From an uncultured Spirochaetia bacterium (lineage in GTDB: Bacteria > Spirochaetota > UBA4802 > JAGODF01): a DNA stretch of 21,978 nt. Below the pieces are notes generated by a model that did no database searches, was not told the origin of the DNA, and worked only from the letters and a program-made list of their open reading frames with translations. Shown piece after piece: positions 15,753 through 21,978 of this stretch (position 1 is the first letter of the stretch; each line of letters starts with the position of its first letter). A program made the position numbers and the translations under genes. The DNA lies in assembly GCA_937967705.1 (NCBI GenBank), contig CALCJG010000363.1:1-21978 (forward strand), read 5' to 3'.

Positions 15753-15781
15753 TCTTTACATATCCGGTCCGATTATGTCAA
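15753..15781 (-). promoter_or_regulatory. Candidate promoter of the bamA operon
   Basis: On the minus strand, TTGACA (15781-15776), 17 bases, then TAAAGA (15758-15753; three of six, weak). The -35 sits in TTGTTGACATAATC, identical to the yajC promoter over 14 bases. Confidence 0.4.
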
Positions 15782-15821
15782 CAAAATATAACAAAACACT
15801 TTATACGTTCAAAGAATCCCG

Positions 15822-16235
15822 TCATTTAGGCTTGACGGTTGCAAGGGTGAACTTGGGTATTCCCGACTGATTGAGGATATCCATAATCTTGACAATGGTT
15901 TCATAATTGGATTTCCGGTCTCCCCGGATGATGACTGCCTGATCCTTGAGGCTGTTTTTTCTGCCCTTCATCTCGGAGAGAAGGTTGTCCAGATTCTGCT
16001 TTTTGTCGTTCAGAAAGATCTCGTTTTTATCGTTCACGGAAATCACCACGCTGCCCTGCTTGTAGGCACCTGTCTGCACCGCGCTGGGAAGGTTGACGAC
16101 GATCTCCGAAAGTTTCCCCTGACTGGCGCTGTAGGATATCATGAAAAAGATTAAAAGCGAAAAGGAAAGGTCAATGAGGGGTGTCATGTCCATTATAGAA
16201 CGATACTGAAACCGGCTACGAAATTTCCAATCCAT
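15822..16235 (-). CDS. exbD: ExbD/TolR-family biopolymer transport protein
   Basis: 137 residues. A short cytoplasmic N-terminus leads to one membrane helix, MTPLIDLSFSLLIFFM (17-32), whose D22 is the conserved proton-carrying aspartate of ExbD/TolR. A periplasmic domain of about 100 residues follows, with VVNLPSA and VVISVNDKNEIFLND, ending in GIPKFTLATVKP as in the family. With ExbB it would form a proton-driven motor in the inner membrane that energises outer-membrane transport or trans-envelope links. The ATG has AGGAGAGG 8 bases upstream and lies 17 bases after exbB. The upstream barrel gene is the likely client, although no TonB is present here. Confidence 0.92.
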   Translation of the reverse strand: MDWKFRSRFQYRSIMDMTPLIDLSFSLLIFFMISYSASQGKLSEIVVNLPSAVQTGAYKQGSVVISVNDKNEIFLNDKKQNLDNLLSEMKGRKNSLKDQAVIIRGDRKSNYETIVKIMDILNQSGIPKFTLATVKPK

Positions 16236-16252
16236 CTGGGCAGCCTCTCCTT

Positions 16253-16863
16253 TCAGGCCCTGGAGAGTACGTTGGAAACATACTCCACTTCCTTGATATA
16301 GAATTCCACCCGGGCCACCATGTAATTGTAAAAGACCCAGGAGGGAATGGCCACGAGGAGCCCTAGAACCGTTGTGATAAGGGCTTCCGAAACACCGTAC
16401 GCCAGGAGCGCCGAGGCATCGGGCCCGCCGCGCGAGAGGGCGGCAAAAGCCTTCAAGAGGCCCGTAACCGTCCCGAAAAGGCCCAACATGGGGGAGATGG
16501 TGGCGATTGTGGCGATGATGCCGATGTTTTTTCTATGGTGACTATGGCGCTTCGGGAGGTCCCCAGGATGATCCCCTCCCGGTCTGCCGAGGATGCAGCG
16601 ATCTGACTGACAATCTCTTTAATGATATGAACGATGGGCCCCACATAACTGTCGCAGAAGAGCCTGGCACTGTCATGATTATTCTGCCGGATATAATTGA
16701 GCACATTGCTCATGATAAAGCGATAATCGTGGTTGATGCGCCGGTAATAGTAGATCCGCTCGATGATGACCGCCAGCGACACAATGGAACAAATGACGAT
16801 GGGTGTGATGGTTACCCACATGGGCATGGAAGTAAAGAAACTGATCAGCATATCACCGCTCAT
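16253..16863 (-). CDS. exbB: ExbB/TolQ/MotA-family proton channel, interrupted by a -1 frameshift
   Basis: Two overlapping reading frames together encode one complete protein of about 203 residues. The 5' frame (start at the ATG 16861-16863, with GGGGAG 6 bases upstream; an ATG at 16869 touches the Shine-Dalgarno) gives membrane helix 1 (VTITPIVICSIVSLAVIIERIYYYRR) and the cytoplasmic part to SAIVTIEK. The 3' frame gives MLGLFGTVTGLLKAF and SEALITTVLGLLVAIPSWVFYNY (helices 2 and 3). They join at a run of six A residues (minus strand, 16532-16527). With seven A residues, translation would read TIEKNIGIIATIATISPMLGLFGTV, as in intact ExbB. As given, the first frame goes on with unrelated proline/serine-rich residues to a stop at 16453. 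The cause is a base-call error, a recent mutation, or slippage during expression. Confidence 0.85.
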
Positions 16864-16898
16864 AGTCATCTCCCCGACCTTATAGTGAAGAAACCGCC

Positions 16899-16918
16899 CC
16901 TTCCCGTTTGCGGGAAAG
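16899..16918 (-). other. Intercistronic hairpin between the barrel gene and exbB
   Basis: CCTTCCCG (16899-16906) and CGGGAAAG (16911-16918) form an 8-bp stem (one G-U wobble on the minus-strand RNA) with a 4-base loop. It lies in the 67-base gap between the two genes. No T tract follows, so it could adjust mRNA stability or the relative amounts of barrel and ExbB rather than terminate. Confidence 0.4.
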
Positions 16919-16930
16919 CCGGCTGAGGCA

Positions 16931-18403
16931 TTAAATCAGGATTCGAATCCCGCCCAAAACCGTAATCCCCGGTTCCGGGTATCCTTCTCTGAGTCTGTAA
17001 CGATTGTTGTAGAGATTTTCAACTCTAATATAGGCATAAAAGCTTTCAAGCATTTTTCTCTGAACCCCAAAATCCCCAATGATGGCACTGTCAATCTGCG
17101 CATCGCTTTCGGGATCCGTATAGACCTGTCCCACAAAACGGTTCGTCCATTCGAATTTCCACTTTTTCCCGTTGTATTTCAATAAACTTGTTAGTTTATG
17201 ATTGGGTGAGTATGTTACATTCTTACCTGCATTAAAGACGGAATAATCGTAGACAATATTCATCTCTAGGATCTTTTCCAGCAAAAACAGGCTCAGATCC
17301 AGCTTGGAGTAATAGTGAGTCACCGGAAGAGTTCCCGCACTGAGAAGATTACCCGGATTAACGGTGTAGTAATTGTAATGGTTTTCCGATTTGTCGACAG
17401 CAAATATGGTCTTGATGGTAAAGAGATTCCCTATACGAAATTCCGCCTTCATGTCCCCATGATGCGTTTTCTGCGGGGGAAGATCATAATTGGGTCTGAT
17501 GTACTTCTGCTGAAGATAATATTTTTCCGGCTTAAAGGGGACCAGATCGTACCGGTAGAGAAGGACGATGGTGGCGTATTTATAATCCTTCACTGTCATA
17601 CTGAGCACAGGGGAGGCAAGGAGGGGAGCATCCCGGTTGTAATCCAGATTAGCCCCCAGCCCCAGCCCGAAATTGCGGGTAATATAAAAATCATCCACCA
17701 GCTCACTGCAGAGGTAACGGTCGTTTTGCACCCCCTCCTGGCCGTAGTCGTACTGGAAATATGCGGAGCTGAAGCGTATCCGGTTTGTGGGAGACCATAT
17801 ATACTCCCCCCCGAACTCCGAATTGAACTGCATCAGCCGGCTTTTTTCATAGTCCTGGGGCACGATTGGTCTGAGACGATGCACGTATTCCGCCCCTCCC
17901 AGGGTCCAGTACCCCTCGAAGGAGGAACTGAACTTGGAAACGTTCTTCAGCGAGACGTTGACCATCTCCTTTTCCTCACGGCTGAAGACGGTGTTGTTGT
18001 ACATGCCATGAGAATCGCTGTTGACCTCGGTTTCCAGTATGGATTTCCAGGTATCCGAAACGTTCATGTTGCCGGTAAAACCGATTTTATTCTCATAGAA
18101 ACTCGTATTTTCGTATGTCTCGTTCTTATATCCGAAATCATTGGAGCGCTTAAAATTGGAGCTGAGCAGATAAACAAAATCCTCGTGCTGCTGGGACAGG
18201 TTGATGGTGGAGAGCATGTTGTTATACTGTCCGTAAACGATCTGCATGTCGACGTTTACATTACGGGAGCGATCGTTCTTTTTTTCCGACTCGCTCTTTT
18301 CTGCGGGTTTGCCGTTCAGATTCTCCAGATACTGTTCCTGGGCATCGACACCTGCAGGCATCAGGAAGATGAGAAGGAGGATGGTCGTAATAGCTTTTCT
18401 CAT
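16931..18403 (-). CDS. Outer-membrane beta-barrel protein, TonB-receptor-like without a plug domain
   Basis: 490 residues. Residues 1-21 are a signal peptide ending in D-A-Q, followed by a polar low-complexity linker (25-48, rich in K, E, S and N). From about 49 to the end the protein is made of alternating amphipathic strands rich in Y, F, N and S, as in outer-membrane barrels. The last strands, SFYAYIRVENLYNNRYRL followed by GYPEPG and GGIRILI, closely match the C-terminus of TonB-dependent receptors (variants of ENLFNxxY...GYPxPGR). No plug domain (about 130-150 residues) or TonB box can be seen. Genes for ExbB and ExbD follow, so the barrel may be an energised transporter or receptor. The ATG at 18401-18403 has no Shine-Dalgarno, but the signal peptide starts exactly there. 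Confidence 0.75.
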   Translation of the reverse strand: MRKAITTILLLIFLMPAGVDAQEQYLENLNGKPAEKSESEKKNDRSRNVNVDMQIVYGQYNNMLSTINLSQQHEDFVYLLSSNFKRSNDFGYKNETYENTSFYENKIGFTGNMNVSDTWKSILETEVNSDSHGMYNNTVFSREEKEMVNVSLKNVSKFSSSFEGYWTLGGAEYVHRLRPIVPQDYEKSRLMQFNSEFGGEYIWSPTNRIRFSSAYFQYDYGQEGVQNDRYLCSELVDDFYITRNFGLGLGANLDYNRDAPLLASPVLSMTVKDYKYATIVLLYRYDLVPFKPEKYYLQQKYIRPNYDLPPQKTHHGDMKAEFRIGNLFTIKTIFAVDKSENHYNYYTVNPGNLLSAGTLPVTHYYSKLDLSLFLLEKILEMNIVYDYSVFNAGKNVTYSPNHKLTSLLKYNGKKWKFEWTNRFVGQVYTDPESDAQIDSAIIGDFGVQRKMLESFYAYIRVENLYNNRYRLREGYPEPGITVLGGIRILI

Positions 18404-18412
18404 GACATGGAC

Positions 18413-18441
18413 GTATTATTCTATTGCCGCAGTCTTGTCAA
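18413..18441 (-). promoter_or_regulatory. Candidate promoter of the barrel-exbB-exbD operon
   Basis: On the minus strand, TTGACA (18441-18436), then AATAAT after 15 bases or TAATAC after 17. Transcription from it would begin only a few bases before the ATG at 18403, so the mRNA would be nearly leaderless. This fits the missing Shine-Dalgarno, but the spacing is not ideal. Confidence 0.35.
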
Positions 18442-18526
18442 AAAGAAAGCGGAGAGGGATTTGCAAATCAGGGAAAAACTCCCCGTCGACTCTTAACATG
18501 AGACCCTTGAGGAGGCCTGTTATACA

Positions 18527-18553
18527 GAGATACGGCAGCGAAGACCGCATCTC
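18527..18553 (-). terminator. Hairpin after the zinc-ribbon gene, possible terminator without T tract
   Basis: GAGATACGG (18527-18535) pairs with CCGCATCTC (18545-18553): 9 bp with one G-U wobble on the minus-strand RNA, around a 9-base loop. It lies 28 bases after the zinc-ribbon stop codon. No run of T follows, so termination here is uncertain. The rest of the 177-base gap down to 18404 holds only the candidate promoter at 18413-18441. Confidence 0.3.
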
Positions 18554-18580
18554 ATCCTACGGTTTACAGAACCCGGCAGA

Positions 18581-18706
18581 CTAGTCCCCTAAACGCTTTA
18601 TGCTCCCCGAACACTTACGGCAGCGTACCATATCCTGAGGGGTTCCGTAATCCACAAATACGTTGAGAACATAACCGCACTGGCAGCGATATACAAAGCT
18701 TTTCAT
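18581..18706 (-). CDS. Small zinc-ribbon protein (41 residues)
   Basis: A short ORF with a strong Shine-Dalgarno (AAGGAG, 6 bases before the ATG at 18704-18706) and a TAG stop at 18581-18583. The product begins MKSFVYRCQCGYVLNVFVD and has four cysteines in two knuckles: C8-x-C10 and C29-x-x-C32, about 18 residues apart. This is the layout of a single zinc ribbon like those of FmdB-type and rubredoxin-like small proteins. The rest is basic (VRCRKCSGSIKRL), which could suit nucleic-acid or protein binding. It lies downstream of the metK terminator, so it needs its own promoter or read-through; I cannot point to a convincing promoter. Function unknown. Confidence 0.75.
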   Translation of the reverse strand: MKSFVYRCQCGYVLNVFVDYGTPQDMVRCRKCSGSIKRLGD

Positions 18707-18793
18707 GATATACTCCTTCATCAGATCCTCCCCGGCTTAAAACGATTATCCCTTACACAACCATTATCGGCAGGATGATTTCCGGAGCTGATG

Positions 18794-18818
18794 AAAAAGG
18801 GCAGGTATTACCTGCCCT
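18794..18818 (-). terminator. Rho-independent terminator after metK
   Basis: On the minus strand, AGGGCAGGT, a 3-base loop and ACCTGCCCT form a perfect 9-bp stem (18798-18806 with 18810-18818) followed by a run of T (18798-18794). It lies 45 bases after the metK stop codon and closes the gap-tpiA-secG-ferredoxin-metK transcript. Confidence 0.9.
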
Positions 18819-18863
18819 CTATCGCATATCAAAATGAAGGATTATACTTACTGAAAAACCGCC

Positions 18864-20021
18864 TTACGCCTTCAGTTCACCCACCTTGCTAGTCGTTTCC
18901 CAGGTGAATTCTGCATCCTCTCTGCCGAAATGTCCATAGGCGGCTGTTTTCAGATAGATTGGCCTCAGCAGATCCAGGGTCTGAATAATACCGGCCGGTT
19001 TCAGGTTGAACACCCGGCTCACCCGCTTGGCTATTTCCTCATCGGGAATGGTACCGGTGCCGAAGGTATCAACCATTACAGACACAGGCTCAGCCACGCC
19101 GATGGCATATGCGATCTGTACCTCACAGCGATAAGCCAACCCCGCCGCAACCACGTTTTTAGCCACAAAGCGCCCCATATAAGCGGCCGAACGGTCCACC
19201 TTGGAGGGATCCTTGCCGGAAAATGCTCCGCCGCCGTGACGGCCCATACCGCCGTAGGTGTCGACGATGATCTTCCTTCCCGTAAGTCCCGTGTCTCCAT
19301 GAGGCCCCCCCACTACGAATCTCCCCGTGGGGTTGACAAAAATCTTGGTATCGGCATCCATCAGATTGCCGGGAATAACCTTTTTAATGACGCTTTCGAG
19401 AATAGCGCTGTATATCTCCTTGTGTTCCACATCCGGAGTATGCTGGGTGGAGATGACGATGGCATCAATCCTTTTCGGCTTCCCGTCCTCATACTGTACC
19501 GTCACCTGGGACTTCGAGTCCGGCCTGAGAAATTTGAGCTGTCCGGCTTTCCGAATTTCCGCCATGTATTTAACCAGTTTGTTGGCATAGCTGATGGGCA
19601 TGGGCATCAATTCCGGTGTTTCCGCCACCGCATAACCGAACATCATACCCTGATCGCCGGCTCCCTGCTCGGCAAAGAGGCCCTGTCCTTCGGTTACCCC
19701 CTGAGAGATATCAGGAGACTGTGAATGGACATAGAGTTCCACATTACAGGTGCTGGCGTCAAAACCGATCTCGGGGTCGGTGTAGCCGATCTCCGCCACG
19801 ACGCTTCGGGCGATTTTCTCATAATCAACCGCCTGGGCAGAGGTGATCTCCCCGGAAATGACGATTCTGTCCGTGGTTACGAGGGTTTCCGCGGCCACGC
19901 GGGACTTCTTGTCTCCCTTGATATGGGCATCGACGATGGCATCGGATATCTGATCGGAGCATTTGTCCGGATGACCTTCCGAAACGGATTCCGATGTGAA
20001 GAGATAATTTTTCAATGACAT
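18864..20021 (-). CDS. metK: S-adenosylmethionine synthase
   Basis: 385 residues, full length. It makes S-adenosylmethionine from methionine and ATP in the cytoplasm, as a tetramer. Family motifs are [13 protein letters not shown] (8-20), with the substrate histidine and phosphate-site residues; [12 protein letters not shown] (120-131); [18 protein letters not shown] (233-250); and [28 protein letters not shown] (254-281), the P-loop and ATP-binding segment. The ATG has AAAGGAG 7 bases upstream. The 84-base gap before it (from the ferredoxin gene) is too short for a SAM riboswitch and shows none. It is the last gene of its operon, before the terminator at 18794-18818. Confidence 0.98.
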   Translation of the reverse strand: MSLKNYLFTSESVSEGHPDKCSDQISDAIVDAHIKGDKKSRVAAETLVTTDRIVISGEITSAQAVDYEKIARSVVAEIGYTDPEIGFDASTCNVELYVHSQSPDISQGVTEGQGLFAEQGAGDQGMMFGYAVAETPELMPMPISYANKLVKYMAEIRKAGQLKFLRPDSKSQVTVQYEDGKPKRIDAIVISTQHTPDVEHKEIYSAILESVIKKVIPGNLMDADTKIFVNPTGRFVVGGPHGDTGLTGRKIIVDTYGGMGRHGGGAFSGKDPSKVDRSAAYMGRFVAKNVVAAGLAYRCEVQIAYAIGVAEPVSVMVDTFGTGTIPDEEIAKRVSRVFNLKPAGIIQTLDLLRPIYLKTAAYGHFGREDAEFTWETTSKVGELKA

Positions 20022-20105
20022 GCTAAAACTCCTTTGGATTTATTTGAAGAATCTGATATTTCAATTCACCGTAAAGGGCAGGCAGAAATGAATGACGGTC
20101 CCACC

Positions 20106-20297
20106 CTACTCTTTCCAGTGAATACATTCCGCGGGGCAACTGTCGATGACATCCTGAATCTTCGCTTCGTCAGCGCCTTTAGGGTTATGCACCTTGCTCA
20201 GTCCTTCAGAATCCATCTCAAAGACCTCCGGCAGATTATCCACACAGAGTTCGCAACCTGTACATTCCGCCTGGTCGACATAAACGGTTTTGGCCAT
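20106..20297 (-). CDS. Single-cluster [4Fe-4S] ferredoxin
   Basis: 63 residues. The cluster ligands are C12-x-x-C15-x-x-C18 and C54-P, the pattern of monocluster 4Fe-4S ferredoxins. A fifth cysteine, C58, lies four residues after C54. The acidic composition is normal for this group. It would carry single electrons in the cytoplasm, but its partner cannot be told from the context. The ATG has GGGAGG 7 bases upstream. It lies 21 bases after secG and 84 bases before metK, so it is probably co-transcribed with them without a functional link. Confidence 0.95.
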   Translation of the reverse strand: MAKTVYVDQAECTGCELCVDNLPEVFEMDSEGLSKVHNPKGADEAKIQDVIDSCPAECIHWKE

Positions 20298-20318
20298 GAT
20301 AAAACCTCCCGATTTTCG

Positions 20319-20690
20319 TTATTGTTTTTCCTTCTCCGGCCCTTTTACGGGCTGCTCTTTTTGAACACCCTTGGGGGCTTCCGCCTTCTGAGGCTGCTCG
20401 GTTTTCTCGAGCTTGGCAGGGGTTTTCATACCTTCGGGCTTGGCATCATAGGATTTGGCCCGGTAAGATTCCATGATGGAAAGCCCCAGGGAACCGACCA
20501 TAAAAAGGGCTACCATAACAGTGGTAATCTTGGTGATGACATCCGCGGTAGAGGACCCGAAAGTGGTCTGGCTGGAACCGCCCAGGATCCCCATACCTGC
20601 GCTTTTATCCGACTGCAGCAGGATGATTATAGTAAGGAGAACGCAGAGGATAAGAAAAAGAACCGTCGAAACACTGATCAAAACACTCAT
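20319..20690 (-). CDS. secG: Preprotein translocase subunit SecG
   Basis: 123 residues. There are two membrane helices (about 3-25 and 55-72), joined by the conserved loop GGSSQTTFGSSTADVITK (37-54). The tail after residue 76 is long for SecG and low in complexity, rich in K, P, E and Q. SecG is the small helper subunit of the SecYEG channel in the inner membrane. The ATG has AAGGA 9 bases upstream. It follows tpiA by 43 bases, the gap-tpiA-secG order that is common in bacteria. Confidence 0.96.
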   Translation of the reverse strand: MSVLISVSTVLFLILCVLLTIIILLQSDKSAGMGILGGSSQTTFGSSTADVITKITTVMVALFMVGSLGLSIMESYRAKSYDAKPEGMKTPAKLEKTEQPQKAEAPKGVQKEQPVKGPEKEKQ

Positions 20691-20733
20691 ATAAACACAT
20701 CCTTATCATAATTCGCTTAAACGCGTCAATTAA

Positions 20734-21486
20734 TTATTTTACATGAAGAATGTCAAGAAAAGAATCGGCCTTCAAACTGGCTCCGCCCACCAGAACCCCA
20801 TCAATGTCTTCAATGGCATAGAGCCCGGCGATGTTGTCCGGCTTAACCGATCCCCCGTAGAGTATCGGAACGTTGCCGGCCGTTTCCCTGTCATAGATTT
20901 CTTCAAGAACCTTTCTTATATAAACGTGCATGGCTTCAGCGATTTCCGGAGTGGCCACTTTACCTGTTCCAATGGCCCAGACGGGCTCATAAGCGATCAC
21001 CACCCGGTTCATCTGCCCTTTGTCTATGCCCTCCAGGGCCCTGCGGGTCTGTGTACCGACGACCTCTTCGGATTTGCCCGCCTCACGCTCCTCCAGAAGC
21101 TCACCGACACAAACCATGGGTTCCAGGCCGTACTCGAAGGCGGCTCTTACTTTTTTATTGACCAGTTCGTCCGTTTCTCCGAAAACGTGTCGGCGTTCGG
21201 AGTGTCCAATAAGTATATATCTGGCACCGGCATCTTTTACCATGACCGGGGAGATTTCACCGGTGAAGGCCCCGTCTTTGGCAAAATACATGTTCTGAGC
21301 CCCGGTATCCACACCGGAACCCTTACAGAACTCCGCGACAGCCCTCAGGTGAACCGAGGGGGGAAAAACGACCGCCTCCTTGCCGTCCTTCTTCCAACCC
21401 TTTAGAATCCCTGCTATCAGATCCCCGGCCTCCTGAAGGGTTGTGTACATTTTCCAGTTGCCGGCAAAAATTACCCTTCTCTTCAT
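20734..21486 (-). CDS. tpiA: Triosephosphate isomerase
   Basis: 250 residues, the usual size of this TIM-barrel enzyme, which interconverts dihydroxyacetone phosphate and glyceraldehyde 3-phosphate in glycolysis and gluconeogenesis. Active-site residues are K12 in GNWKM, H95 in IGHSERR and E167 in AYEPVWAIGTG; the last motif also begins the flexible loop 6. The phosphate-binding end LYGGSVKPDN and VGGASL is intact. The ATG is preceded by TAGGAG, 6 bases away. It follows gap after 204 bases. No phosphoglycerate kinase lies between them. Confidence 0.98.
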   Translation of the reverse strand: MKRRVIFAGNWKMYTTLQEAGDLIAGILKGWKKDGKEAVVFPPSVHLRAVAEFCKGSGVDTGAQNMYFAKDGAFTGEISPVMVKDAGARYILIGHSERRHVFGETDELVNKKVRAAFEYGLEPMVCVGELLEEREAGKSEEVVGTQTRRALEGIDKGQMNRVVIAYEPVWAIGTGKVATPEIAEAMHVYIRKVLEEIYDRETAGNVPILYGGSVKPDNIAGLYAIEDIDGVLVGGASLKADSFLDILHVK

Positions 21487-21507
21487 ACAAAACTCCTACA
21501 CATAGAA

Positions 21508-21535
21508 TGATTCCCATCCTGACCTCTCAGCGGAT
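21508..21535 (-). other. Hairpin in the tpiA leader
   Basis: CCCATCC and GGATGGG (with one further T-A pair) form a 7-8 bp stem around a 12-base loop, just before the tpiA Shine-Dalgarno. On the plus strand a T run follows it (at 21539-21544), so it looks like a terminator for that strand, but no plus-strand gene is present. On the minus strand there is no T run. Confidence 0.4.
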
Positions 21536-21541
21536 GGGATT

Positions 21542-21570
21542 TTTATAAAGTACTCAGTATAATTGTACAA
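21542..21570 (-). promoter_or_regulatory. Candidate internal promoter for tpiA
   Basis: On the minus strand, TTGTAC (21570-21565; three of six), 17 bases, then TATAAA (21547-21542; five of six). If real, tpiA-secG-ferredoxin-metK could be transcribed apart from gap. Confidence 0.3.
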
Positions 21571-21610
21571 GCAGGAATTTCCGACAGTATCCTTTTTTAT
21601 ATCGCTCGGC

Positions 21611-21690
21611 CCCCCTCCCATACGGGAGGATCAGGAGCCTTTACGGGACATCGTGATTCCACGAGATCCAGAACTTGCAGGGAAGTCCCG
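21611..21690 (-). other. Structured gap-tpiA intergenic RNA elements
   Basis: Two strong hairpins lie directly after the gap stop codon. One is a nested stem: CGGGAC (21644-21649) pairs with GTCCCG (21685-21690) and encloses TCGTG/CACGA (21651-21655 with 21660-21664, 4-base loop). The second is CCTCCC/GGGAGG around a 4-base loop (about 21615-21630). Neither is followed by a T run on the minus strand, so they may protect or separate the gap mRNA end rather than terminate it. Confidence 0.4.
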
Positions 21691-21978
21691 TTATTTCATG
21701 ATATACTTGATGAGGTCAACAACCCGTACGGAATAGCCCCATTCATTGTCGTACCAGCTCATGATCTTTACCATGTTCTTGTCGACGACGGCAGTCGAGG
21801 GAGCATCCACGATCGATGAATGATTGTTTCCCAGGAAATCCACGGACACCAGTTCCTCATCGCAGACATCCAGGATACCCTTGAGCTTGCCGGCGGCAGC
21901 ATCCCGCAGGTCCTGGGTCACCGATTCCACAGTAACCTCGCTTTTAAGGGGACAGACGAAATCGACGACAGAAACGTT
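21691..21978 (-). CDS. gap: Glyceraldehyde-3-phosphate dehydrogenase, C-terminal part (runs off the right edge)
   Basis: The last 95 residues of the enzyme, in frame to the window edge. It starts NVSVVDFVCPL, the known strand in the catalytic domain, and includes LKGILDVCDEELVSVDFLG, HSSIVDAPST and VKIMSWYDNEWGYSVRVVDLI, the invariant C-terminal segment of phosphorylating GAPDH (W-Y-D-N-E-W-G-Y). The catalytic cysteine and NAD-binding domain lie beyond base 21978. It is the first visible gene of the operon leading to tpiA. Confidence 0.97.
   Translation of the reverse strand, partial: NVSVVDFVCPLKSEVTVESVTQDLRDAAAGKLKGILDVCDEELVSVDFLGNNHSSIVDAPSTAVVDKNMVKIMSWYDNEWGYSVRVVDLIKYIMK

Noticed and set aside
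17315..18496. A 393-codon plus-strand open frame opposite the barrel gene
   Set aside because: The minus-strand frame has a signal peptide and a TonB-receptor-like end; the plus-strand frame has neither a ribosome-binding site nor protein features.
20022..20105. SAM riboswitch in front of metK
   Set aside because: The gap is only 84 bases and lies inside an operon; I see no multi-helix arrangement or terminator, only a weak TTGAA/TTCAA repeat.
1..21978. Mobile elements, CRISPR arrays, tRNA or rRNA genes, toxin-antitoxin or defence systems
   Set aside because: I looked on both strands and found no transposase, integrase, direct-repeat array, tRNA cloverleaf or defence-gene motif.

Overview
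The window is about 22 kb of bacterial chromosome at roughly 50% GC, and it is almost entirely coding. A BamA outer-membrane assembly protein, an OmpH/Skp-family chaperone, lipoproteins, an outer-membrane beta-barrel and an ExbB/ExbD pair show that the cell is a diderm (Gram-negative type). The species cannot be fixed from the sequence. A spirochaete or a deltaproteobacterium-like lineage would fit the gene set, but this is a weak inference. I see no IS elements, phage genes, tRNA, rRNA or CRISPR.

Left part (1-5041). The 5' end of an MFS transporter runs off the left edge on the minus strand. After a 608-base gap come plus-strand genes: an unrecognised protein with a C-terminal membrane anchor (873-1835); a small, previously unlisted 42-residue ORF (2047-2175) with a perfect Shine-Dalgarno, whose stop codon abuts the start of a glutamine synthetase-like gene (2176-3501); a Gfo/Idh/MocA oxidoreductase (3526-4617); and a STAS-domain anti-sigma factor antagonist (4700-5041).

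Middle part (5074-15586, all minus strand, so read from right to left). One operon is bamA - OmpH/Skp-like lipoprotein - L,D-transpeptidase-like lipoprotein (outer-envelope assembly). A second is yajC - unknown single-pass protein - secD - secF - unknown membrane protein - ribD - ribE (Sec translocon accessory complex followed by riboflavin synthesis). The putative promoters of both operons share the 14-mer TTGTTGACATAATC.

Right part (15822-21978, minus strand). A large outer-membrane beta-barrel with a TonB-receptor-like C-terminus, but no plug domain, is followed by exbB and exbD. exbB is interrupted by a one-base frameshift at an A6 run. Next is a tiny zinc-ribbon gene of 41 residues, then a central-metabolism operon: gap (partial, off the right edge) - tpiA - secG - ferredoxin - metK, ended by a clear intrinsic terminator at 18794-18818.

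Most of the window is housekeeping. The most unusual parts are the small ORF coupled to a glutamine synthetase that has lost a key active-site arginine, the dyad around that operon's likely -10 box, and the plugless barrel-ExbB-ExbD set with its frameshift.
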